From Croceicoccus estronivorus (GTDB taxonomy: Bacteria; Pseudomonadota; Alphaproteobacteria; Sphingomonadales; Sphingomonadaceae), in NCBI RefSeq assembly GCF_001625325.1, contig NZ_JRQQ01000005.1, positions 1-64,000 on the forward strand: a DNA stretch of 64,000 bases. The letters run 5' to 3'. A model generated the notes under the pieces. The model was not told the origin of the DNA. It saw nothing but the letters and a program-made list of their open reading frames with translations, and ran no database searches. The position numbers and the translations under genes were made by a program. Of this stretch, positions 56,512 through 64,000 are shown piece after piece. How positions within the stretch are numbered: the first letter of the stretch is position 1; every line of letters starts with the position of its first letter.

Positions 56512-59016
56512 ATGCGTATTTCGAGGAGAATGGCGGCCTATCTGTGCGGTGCCGCCGCTGTCGCCGTCACTTCACCAGCCATGGCGCAATCGAACGACCG
56601 GGGCATCAGCAACAGCGAAATCATCGTGACGGCACAACGCCGTGAAGAACGTGCACAGGATGTGCCGATCGTAATCTCCGCCTTCTCTGACGAGCGGCTG
56701 AAACAGATGAACGTCAACCAGCCGCAGGATCTTTATGGTGCGGCCCCGTCCCTGGTGGTCGGCAATCAGGGCCAGGCGAGCCGCGACGTACAATCGTTCT
56801 CAATCCGTGGTCAGTCGACCGGCTTCCTCTCTTCCCCCGCCGTGGCGCAATACTTCGCGGAAGTGCCGCTGCCCGCGTCGGTCACACTCAACCTTCAGGG
56901 CGCGCCCGGCCTGTTCATTGATCTGGAAAACGTTCAGGTCCTGTCGGGGCCGCAGGGGACACTGTTTGGTCGCAACACGACGGGGGGCGCCGTTCTGTTC
57001 GTCCCGCGCAAGCCATCCAACGAGCTTGAAGGGTATATCGAAGGCAGTTACGGCAACTACGACTTCAAGGGGATCGAAGGGGCAATCAATCTGCCCTTGA
57101 TCGAAGACAAGCTGATGATCCGGGCCGCGGGTGCCTACCAAGATCGCGACGGCTTCACCAAGGACCTCATCTTCGACAAGCGTCGCGACGATCTGCACTG
57201 GTACTCAGGCCGGGTCAGCGTCCTGATGAAACCGGTGGAGCGGCTTGAGAACCTGACGGTCTTCTATGGGTCCAAATCCTCGAACAACGGCACCGGCTTT
57301 ATCCATGACCGGTTCAATATCGACGGGTTGAAAGGCGTCGGATTCTGCGCCGACACCGGCGAAACATTCGGAGCCCTGGCGGTCAACTGCAACGTCTATC
57401 GCCGCCAGACCGAAATCGCGCACGAAATCGGACCGCGCAAGACGCGTCTCAGCGCGGATCTCTTCAGCACGATCAAGCTGTGGGGGATCATCAATACCAC
57501 CACGTTCGACATCACCGATAATCTGACACTGCGCAATATCGTCAGCTACCAGCGCCTGAAGGACAATTATGCGGGCGATCAGGACGCGACCCCTTTGCAG
57601 CAATACGAACTGAATCAGAGCGCCGGCACACCAACCGCCACGACGATTCCAGGGCTGTCCGAATTTGGCCTGCCACTTTACGGCTATCTCAATGCGGAAA
57701 CCGATCGCGATTCCCAACGCGACGATATCAAGCAGTTCACAGAGGAACTTCAGCTTCAGGGCCAGGCATTGGCAAACAAGCTGAACTACACGGTCGGCTT
57801 CTTCCATTATAACGCCAAACCGGGCAGCGACTGGCTTTCGTCCTCCGTCAATTACTGCCCTGCACTCTACACCGGGCTCTGTGAATTCGCCCAGTCGATC
57901 ACTGGCGTTTCGAACAAATCCGACGCGGTCTATGCTCAGGCCACGCTTGATTTCGGAACATTTGCGCCCGCGCTCGACAGTCTGCGCCTGACCGGCGGCT
58001 ATCGCTACACCTGGGATACCGTGGAAGGCTTCGCGATCACATGGTTCCCCGACACGCCCTCGGGAACTGCCAACTGCCTTGAAAATGGGCTGACCCCGAA
58101 TCCGGCAGTGCCGCTGGGCGAGGTTCTGGATCGTTGCGGTTTCAGCGCCACATTGAAAAGCAAGGCCGCAACCTGGACGGTTGGTCTGGATTACAAGCCG
58201 ATGAGCAATCTGCTGCTTTATGGCAAGATCAGCAAAGGCTACAAATCCGGCGGGTTCAATACCTTCGCCGTGCGGCCCGAAACACGGACTTTCAGCCCGG
58301 AAGAACTGACCACATACGAAGTCGGCTTCAAGTCCGACTGGCACATCGGTGACGTACCGTTGAAGTTCAACGCCACCTATTACTATTCGGATTACAAGAA
58401 CATCCAGCGCCCGACCGGCGATTACAACCCGGATACCGGAGCCAGCGGCGCCCGCACTCTCGACGCCACGGCCACGATTCAGGGCATTGAGATCGAAGCG
58501 TCGATGCGCCCCGTGCAGGGGCTGGAAATCGGGGGCAATTTTTCCCACACCGACGCCGACTACAAGAAGTTCCAGCAGGTGGTATTCGCCCCGACACAGG
58601 CCTGCGACGGGCTGGCCAATCCGGGCGATATAGCGGACTTCTCATGCCGCCCGTTCCAGTTTTCGACCCCTTACATCTACAATATCTATGCTTCGCTGGA
58701 CGTGCCGCTTGGCGAGAACATGGGCACGCTGGCATTTTACGCCAACTACTCGCATGTCGCCAAGCAAGGCACCGCGCCGATGGGTGACAACATCACCCAG
58801 CCCGGATCGGTCCTCGACGCATATGGGCTGCTCAACGGTTCCATCGCATGGAAGGGTGTCGGCGGCACGCCGATCGACATCACTGTCTTCGGCAACAATC
58901 TCGCCAACAAGCTGTATCGCACCAGCAATGCCAACACATATGACAATCTGCTGGTCAACTCGACCATATATGGCGCCCCGCGCATGTATGGCGTGAAAGT
59001 CCGCTACAGCTTCTGA
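56512..59016 (+). CDS. TonB-dependent receptor
   Basis: The 834-residue outer-membrane receptor has a signal peptide (ends PAMAQ, residue 26), a TonB box region SEIIVTAQRREE, a plug domain (SIRGQSTG, VQVLSGPQGTLFGRNTTGGAV), and a beta-barrel ending in Phe (VKVRYSF). This subfamily in sphingomonads imports diverse organic compounds; the ligand cannot be told. It is monocistronic with its own terminator. Confidence 0.95.
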   Translation: MRISRRMAAYLCGAAAVAVTSPAMAQSNDRGISNSEIIVTAQRREERAQDVPIVISAFSDERLKQMNVNQPQDLYGAAPSLVVGNQGQASRDVQSFSIRGQSTGFLSSPAVAQYFAEVPLPASVTLNLQGAPGLFIDLENVQVLSGPQGTLFGRNTTGGAVLFVPRKPSNELEGYIEGSYGNYDFKGIEGAINLPLIEDKLMIRAAGAYQDRDGFTKDLIFDKRRDDLHWYSGRVSVLMKPVERLENLTVFYGSKSSNNGTGFIHDRFNIDGLKGVGFCADTGETFGALAVNCNVYRRQTEIAHEIGPRKTRLSADLFSTIKLWGIINTTTFDITDNLTLRNIVSYQRLKDNYAGDQDATPLQQYELNQSAGTPTATTIPGLSEFGLPLYGYLNAETDRDSQRDDIKQFTEELQLQGQALANKLNYTVGFFHYNAKPGSDWLSSSVNYCPALYTGLCEFAQSITGVSNKSDAVYAQATLDFGTFAPALDSLRLTGGYRYTWDTVEGFAITWFPDTPSGTANCLENGLTPNPAVPLGEVLDRCGFSATLKSKAATWTVGLDYKPMSNLLLYGKISKGYKSGGFNTFAVRPETRTFSPEELTTYEVGFKSDWHIGDVPLKFNATYYYSDYKNIQRPTGDYNPDTGASGARTLDATATIQGIEIEASMRPVQGLEIGGNFSHTDADYKKFQQVVFAPTQACDGLANPGDIADFSCRPFQFSTPYIYNIYASLDVPLGENMGTLAFYANYSHVAKQGTAPMGDNITQPGSVLDAYGLLNGSIAWKGVGGTPIDITVFGNNLANKLYRTSNANTYDNLLVNSTIYGAPRMYGVKVRYSF

Positions 59017-59066
59017 ATGCAATAACCGGCCGCATCCGCCAGATCGGATCGGACGGCATGGGGGGA

Positions 59067-59095
59067 GGGCACCTGGATCCGGGTGCCCTTTTTCC
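59067..59095 (+). terminator. Terminator of the TonB receptor gene
   Basis: GGGCACC, loop of 8 bases, GGTGCCC followed by TTTTTCC, 50 bases after the receptor stop. Confidence 0.85.
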
Positions 59096-59118
59096 TTTTT
59101 GCTCAGTTTTCCTTTTAC

Positions 59119-59784
59119 TCAGGCCGGGCGCGAACCGAACAATGCGCTGCCGACCCGGACATGCGTGGCACCCAGCATGATCGCGGTTTCGTAATCACCG
59201 CTCATCCCCATGCTGCGCCCCGGTAAGCCATGGTCGCCCGCCAGCTTGTCGAGCAGGGCAAAAAACGGAGCCGGCTCGATCTCCAGCGGCGGCACGCACA
59301 TCAGGCCAATCACAGGCAATCCTGCCTCACGGGCGCGATCCAGCAAGGCAGGAAGATCGGCAATCGCGCAGCCGCCCTTCTGTTGTTCGGCACCGATATT
59401 CACCTGAACGAAACACGGCACCTGCCGCCCAGCCTTGTCCATCGCCTTGGCCAGAGCGGAAACGAGCGAAGGCCGGTCCAGCGAATGAATGCAATCGAAC
59501 AGCGCCACAGCATCGTCGGCCTTGTTCGACTGAAGCTGCCCGACGAGGTGCAATTCGATATCGGGATACGCCTCGCGCAGGGCAGGCCACTTCGCCTGCG
59601 CTTCCTGCACGCGGTTCTCACCGAACACCCGTTGCCCCTGATCGATCAGAGGCTGGATCGCAGTTGCCGGATGAGTCTTGCTGATCGCGACCAGCGTAAT
59701 TTCATCCGGCTCGCGGTCGGCAATATGCGCCGCCTGAGCGATACGGGCGCGGACGTCTTCGAGCGGAGTGGCTGCACTTTCCAT
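59119..59784 (-). CDS. PLP homeostasis protein YggS
   Basis: The 221-residue protein is the YggS/PROSC family PLP-binding TIM barrel: PLP-Lys36 in LVAISKTHP, FGENRVQEA, HLVGQLQSNK and a C-terminal RVGSALFGSR. It buffers pyridoxal phosphate rather than catalysing a reaction. It is divergent from the ThiE-like gene. Confidence 0.93.
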   Translation of the reverse strand: MESAATPLEDVRARIAQAAHIADREPDEITLVAISKTHPATAIQPLIDQGQRVFGENRVQEAQAKWPALREAYPDIELHLVGQLQSNKADDAVALFDCIHSLDRPSLVSALAKAMDKAGRQVPCFVQVNIGAEQQKGGCAIADLPALLDRAREAGLPVIGLMCVPPLEIEPAPFFALLDKLAGDHGLPGRSMGMSGDYETAIMLGATHVRVGSALFGSRPA

Positions 59785-59806
59785 TGTGCGCGGCTATAGC
59801 GCCTGC

Positions 59807-60340
59807 ATGAAATCGCGCCAGACCCTCCCGCATCTGTGGTTGCTCAGCGATGCCCGCAACGAAGCCTTTCTGGTGCGGAGCCTCAAACATTTGCCGCGCG
59901 GGTCAGGCTTCATTTTCCGCCACTATCACCTGTCTCGGCCGGAACGCCGCCGCCGTTTCCGCACGTTATCGCGCATTGCCCGCCGATACGGGCATACAGT
60001 CGTTCTGGCCGGCGAGACTCGATTGGCGAGGGCATGGCGAGCGGACGGAGCCTACGGCCCACCGAAAGCATTGCAAAACGCATCGCGCATGCTGCACCTT
60101 GCGACTGCCCACGATCTCACCGAAATAGGCCAAGCCAATCGTTCCATGGCAAATGCCGTTCTGCTTTCTCCGGTCTTTCCAACCCGATCGCATCCTGGCG
60201 CACGGCCGCTTGGCCCAGCAAGGTTTCGCTTGCTGGCCGCCCGCTCACGCATACCGGTGATTGCGCTGGGCGGTATGACCGCGGACAGAGCGCGCCGTCT
60301 TGCATGGCCCGCCTGGGCGGCAATCGACGGACTGGCCTGA
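59807..60340 (+). CDS. ThiE/TenI-like thiamine phosphate synthase family protein
   Basis: The 177-residue protein keeps the C-terminal ThiE core (VLLSPVFPTRSHPGARPLGP, then IPVIALGGM). It is shorter than classical ThiE (about 210 residues) and lacks a clear diphosphate-binding start. It may be a TenI-like or divergent enzyme. The ATG at 59807 is chosen over 59768. Confidence 0.75.
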   Translation: MKSRQTLPHLWLLSDARNEAFLVRSLKHLPRGSGFIFRHYHLSRPERRRRFRTLSRIARRYGHTVVLAGETRLARAWRADGAYGPPKALQNASRMLHLATAHDLTEIGQANRSMANAVLLSPVFPTRSHPGARPLGPARFRLLAARSRIPVIALGGMTADRARRLAWPAWAAIDGLA

Positions 60341-60443
60341 AATCACTGCCAAAATCATCGCGACTCGCTGAATTTCCTAAGGATTCTTGACGCGGAGTCA
60401 CCCAAGGGCGCATTATGCACGGCGACGGAATTAGGGGACGATC

Positions 60444-62786
60444 ATGGCAACACGCGCAATGAGCAAGGCGCCCGCAGTCGATTGGCGCGCGGCCTTCCGC
60501 CGTTCGCTGCGCCGTGCCTTTCAGATGGCTGGTGCCATACTGCTGATCGCGGCGATGCTGTTCCTCGCCCTCGCTCTCTTGAGCTATCACCAGACTGATC
60601 CTTCCGCTTCGACTGCGGCCGGTGACGCCGTGGCCAACTGGATGGGCCGGCCCGGTGCCTGGGCGGCAGAGCGGGTGCTGTTCCTCTTCGGGCTGGTTTC
60701 AGTCCTGCTGCTGCCGCTCCTCTATGCATTTGCCCGCAAGTTGTGGCGCGATGCGGATGACGAGGAAACACCCCACGGCGCACGCTGGTGGAGGGCGGTC
60801 GGAATACTGGTTTTCGCCATGGCGCTGCTGTCCACTGTCATGGCGCTGACATTCGACGGCCCGGGTGGATCCTTACCTGCATCGACCGGGGGCATTACCG
60901 GATTGCTGGGCGCTGCCGGGATCGAAGCGGCCACCGCGCCTCTGCCCGAATCCGCCCAGGGCTGGACGACTCTGGGCATCGCCCTGGTGTTCCTCATCAC
61001 CGGGGTGATCCTGGCTGGCCGCGTATTCGCGATAGACTGGGCCCAATTGCTGACAGTACCAGCGATGCTGCGCCGCACGCGACGCCCCCGCACCACCACC
61101 ATCAGTGAGGACGAAGCGCCTTTCACGCCTCGTCGCGAAGACAAGCCACGCGCAGAACGGCGCCCCCCTCCGCCCGAAGCCCCGCCCCGCGCCGCGCCCG
61201 AGATTACCGACCCGTCCACCCCGCCGAAGCCCGCAAAGCCGGGCGGGAACAAGCAGCAGAAGGACCTGTTCGACAAGCACGAACTGCCCCGGCTCGAACT
61301 GCTGGACGATGCCCCGGTCACCACCGCGCCCAAGCTCGACAAGCTGGCGCTGGAACGCAACGCCCGGCTGCTCGAAAACGTGCTCGACGATTTCAACGTC
61401 AAGGGCGAGATCATGGCCGTTCGCACCGGCCCCGTCGTCACCATGTACGAGCTGGAACCGGCACCCGGCATCAAGGCCAGCCGCGTAATCGGGCTGGCCG
61501 AGGATATCGCCCGCAACATGAGTGCGATTTCCGCGCGTGTTTCCTCGATCCCCGGCAAGACCGTGATGGGCATCGAATTGCCCAATGCCGATCGCCAGAT
61601 GGTGTCGCTGAAGGAACTCGTCGCCTGCGAGGCGTTCGCCCACCACAAGGGCATGTTGCCGATCATTCTGGGCAAGGACATTGCGGGCGAACCGATCGTC
61701 GCCGACCTTGCCGCCATGCCTCACCTGCTGGTGGCGGGCACCACCGGTTCGGGTAAGTCGGTCGGCCTCAACTGCATCCTGCTCTCGCTGCTCTATCGCC
61801 TGACTCCGGCCGAGTGCCGCCTGATCCTGATCGATCCCAAGGTGCTGGAGCTGAAGAGCTATGACGATATTCCGCACCTGCTTTCGCCTGTGGTCACGGA
61901 ACCGGCCAAGGCGATCCGGGCGCTCAAATGGGCGGTCGAGGAAATGGAGCGGCGCTATCGCATGATGTCCAGCGTGGGTGCACGCAATCTGTCCGGTTTC
62001 AACGACCGGGTGCGGGCCGCCGCCGCCAAGGGCAAGCCGCTGGGCCGCCGGGTGCAGATCGGCTTCGACCCTGAAACCGGGGAGGAACTGTTCGAGGAAG
62101 AACAGCTCGATTACGAGGTCCTGCCCCAGATCGTCCTGATCGTCGACGAACTGGCCGACCTGATGGTGACGGTCGGCAAGGAAATCGAAGTGCTGATCCA
62201 GCGCCTGTCCCAGAAAAGCCGGGCCGCAGGCATTCACCTGATCATGGCGACGCAGCGTCCGTCGGTCGATGTCATCACCGGCGTCATCAAGGCCAACCTG
62301 CCAACCCGCATCAGCTTCAAGGTCACCAGCCGGATCGACAGCCGGACCATTCTGGGCGAGCAGGGTGCCGAGCAGCTTCTGGGCAAGGGCGACATGCTCT
62401 ACAAACCCAATACAGGCGCACTGGTCCGCGTCCACGGGCCGTTCGTTGCCGACGAGGAAGTGGAGCGTGTGGCCGATCACTGGCGCGCGCAGGGCAGCCC
62501 TGAATATATCGATTCCGTCACGGAGGAACCGGAAGACGGCGGCTTCGGCTTCGACGACGAACTCACGGCGAGCGACGACCCAGCCGAGCGCAAGTATCGT
62601 CAGGCCTGCCAGATCGTATTCGAGAGCCAGAAAGCCTCGGCAAGCTGGCTCCAGCGGCAGATGGGGGTCGGCTACAACACCGCCGCCAAGTGGGTGGAAC
62701 GGATGGAGGCCGATGGTCTGGTCGGGCCCGCCAACCATGTCGGCCGCCGCGACATCTACCGCGACCGCGACGGAAACCCGTTGTAA
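60444..62786 (+). CDS. ftsK: DNA translocase FtsK/SpoIIIE
   Basis: FtsK pumps chromosome termini at the septum. The 780-residue protein has about four N-terminal membrane segments (to residue 200), a short Pro-rich linker, Walker A GTTGSGKSV near residue 432, LIVDELADLM (Walker B region) and a C-terminal winged-helix gamma domain (SWLQRQMGVGYNTAAKWVERM) that reads KOPS sites. Confidence 0.95.
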   Translation: MATRAMSKAPAVDWRAAFRRSLRRAFQMAGAILLIAAMLFLALALLSYHQTDPSASTAAGDAVANWMGRPGAWAAERVLFLFGLVSVLLLPLLYAFARKLWRDADDEETPHGARWWRAVGILVFAMALLSTVMALTFDGPGGSLPASTGGITGLLGAAGIEAATAPLPESAQGWTTLGIALVFLITGVILAGRVFAIDWAQLLTVPAMLRRTRRPRTTTISEDEAPFTPRREDKPRAERRPPPPEAPPRAAPEITDPSTPPKPAKPGGNKQQKDLFDKHELPRLELLDDAPVTTAPKLDKLALERNARLLENVLDDFNVKGEIMAVRTGPVVTMYELEPAPGIKASRVIGLAEDIARNMSAISARVSSIPGKTVMGIELPNADRQMVSLKELVACEAFAHHKGMLPIILGKDIAGEPIVADLAAMPHLLVAGTTGSGKSVGLNCILLSLLYRLTPAECRLILIDPKVLELKSYDDIPHLLSPVVTEPAKAIRALKWAVEEMERRYRMMSSVGARNLSGFNDRVRAAAAKGKPLGRRVQIGFDPETGEELFEEEQLDYEVLPQIVLIVDELADLMVTVGKEIEVLIQRLSQKSRAAGIHLIMATQRPSVDVITGVIKANLPTRISFKVTSRIDSRTILGEQGAEQLLGKGDMLYKPNTGALVRVHGPFVADEEVERVADHWRAQGSPEYIDSVTEEPEDGGFGFDDELTASDDPAERKYRQACQIVFESQKASASWLQRQMGVGYNTAAKWVERMEADGLVGPANHVGRRDIYRDRDGNPL

Positions 62787-62851
62787 CCTCACTGTCCCCG
62801 CGTTGCGCTATCGGTGTGCAGCACTTACCTCCTGACTGAAGGAGCGAGCCT

Positions 62852-63979
62852 ATGCGCATCGGTTGCCCGAAAGAGGTAAAAGTTCACGAATATCGCGTCG
62901 GCCTGACGCCGGAAAGCGTCCGAGAGCTTGTCTCCCACGGCCACGAAGTGTGGATTGAAAGCGAAGCGGGGAAAGGCATCGGAGCAGGCGATGCCGACTA
63001 CGAGGCGGCGGGCGGACACATAGCCGACGCGGCCACGATATTCGCGCAATGCGATATGGTGGTGAAAGTCAAGGAACCGCAACCGCATGAACGCGCCATG
63101 CTGCGCGATGGGCAATTGCTCTATACTTATCTCCACCTTGCGCCCGACCCGCAGCAGACAGCCGAGCTGATCGCATCGGGAGTGACCGCATTTGCCTATG
63201 AAACAGTGACCGGTCCGGGCGGGTCGCTGCCACTGCTCAGACCGATGAGCCAGGTGGCCGGACGTATGGCGATCCAGGCAGGAGCCACGGCTCTGGAAAA
63301 GGAACATGGCGGGCGCGGTGTGCTGCTGGGCGGGGTACCGGGCGTCATGCCCGGCAAGGTCGCCGTGATCGGCGGCGGCACAGTGGGGTTCAATGCCGCG
63401 CAAATGGCGGTTGGCCTGGGGGCCGACACGACCATTCTCGATCGCGATCCGGACGTCCTCGAACGGCTGGGCATCCATTTCGAAAGCCGCGCCAGGACCC
63501 GCTTTTCCAATACCGCCAATCTGGCCGACAGCGTGTGCGAGGCGGACCTCGTGATCGGCGCGGTGCTGGTCCCCGGTGCCGCAGCCCCCAAACTGGTGAC
63601 ACGCGAAATGCTCGGCTGCATGAAGCCTGGCGCGGTGCTGGTCGACGTAGCCATCGACCAGGGCGGTTGTTTCGAAACCAGCCATCCGACAACCCATCAG
63701 GACCCGACATTCGTTGTCAACGGGATCGTCCATTATTGCGTCGCCAACATGCCCGGCGCGGTTGCCCGCACCAGCACATATGCGCTCAACAACGTCACCT
63801 TGCCCCATGCCTTGCGCATCGCAGACGCGTTCGACCAGCCGGGGGGATGGAAGGATGCTCTGCGCAATGACCCGCATCTGGCAGCCGGGCTCAATATTCA
63901 TGCTGGCCATGTCACTTACCCGGCCGTTGCAGACGAACTGGGTTACGACCTGTTGCCATTGGCGGAAATCCTCGCCTGA
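62852..63979 (+). CDS. ald: Alanine dehydrogenase
   Basis: Ald interconverts alanine and pyruvate with NAD. The 375-residue protein has the family opening MRIGCPKEVKVHEYRVGLTP, the Lys of VKVKEP, the NAD-binding VIGGGTVGFNAAQMA and the substrate region VDVAIDQGGC. Length is normal. It follows ftsK by 65 bases. Confidence 0.95.
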   Translation: MRIGCPKEVKVHEYRVGLTPESVRELVSHGHEVWIESEAGKGIGAGDADYEAAGGHIADAATIFAQCDMVVKVKEPQPHERAMLRDGQLLYTYLHLAPDPQQTAELIASGVTAFAYETVTGPGGSLPLLRPMSQVAGRMAIQAGATALEKEHGGRGVLLGGVPGVMPGKVAVIGGGTVGFNAAQMAVGLGADTTILDRDPDVLERLGIHFESRARTRFSNTANLADSVCEADLVIGAVLVPGAAAPKLVTREMLGCMKPGAVLVDVAIDQGGCFETSHPTTHQDPTFVVNGIVHYCVANMPGAVARTSTYALNNVTLPHALRIADAFDQPGGWKDALRNDPHLAAGLNIHAGHVTYPAVADELGYDLLPLAEILA

Positions 63980-64000
63980 AGAGCTTCCGGCACGCAAGGC

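Overview
The window is GC-rich alphaproteobacterial DNA. Gene content points to the order Sphingomonadales: an extended GyrB, MidA next to Lgt, a vegetative TonB receptor with a SEIIVTAQR-type plug start, and a T4SS element typical of sphingomonads and rhizobia. Genus cannot be fixed from the sequence alone.

Positions 1 to about 21,615 are the right part of an integrative and conjugative element (ICE) that abuts the 3' end of tRNA-Gly(GCC) at 21,616-21,690. Nearly all of its genes run leftward. From the tRNA leftward they are: a large ParB/Srx-like protein, DUF736, DUF932, an XRE repressor with a perfect palindromic operator, a small DUF2285 protein (QseM-like antiactivator candidate), a long DUF6499/DUF2285 protein (FseA-like activator candidate), an HTH_17 protein (RdfS-like excision factor candidate), a RepA-type replication initiator followed by three iteron-like repeats, DUF2840, the TraF peptidase, a lytic transglycosylase, a DUF3363 relaxase with a hairpin-rich oriT candidate, the coupling protein TraG, a CopG-type protein, a PIN/RHH toxin-antitoxin cassette, and trbB-C-D-E-J-K-L (trbL is cut by the window edge). 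No integrase lies in the window. One rightward gene (18,562-18,897) stands behind a clear alphaproteobacterial SOS box. The mating-bridge and coupling genes share a 29-bp upstream element (6,058-6,086 and 9,389-9,417).

From 21,616 onward the window is ordinary chromosome: CnoX-like thioredoxin/TPR and LON-domain proteins; marC; yggT-folD; yhhQ-argB; guaA; an endonuclease III-like gene; DUF924; tldD; a zf-CHCC protein; an ABC ATPase; nadB; and nrdA with nrdB 2.6 kb away, separated by a cupin, an esterase, DUF2171 and a PepSY-type membrane protein. Then come a thermonuclease, several small membrane or secreted proteins, ppk2, gyrB, midA-lgt, glnD, two orphan secreted proteins in AT-richer DNA, a TonB-dependent receptor, yggS, a thiE-like gene, ftsK and ald.

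The most interesting signals are the ICE control layer (activator/antiactivator pair, shared 29-bp element, SOS-linked gene, iterons without a visible parA), a duplicated ~170-bp leader in front of two ICE genes, a frameshifted membrane-anchored L7/L12-like gene at 42,190-42,463, and a 27-codon ORF with strong ribosome binding site, upstream dyads and terminator at 46,183-46,584.
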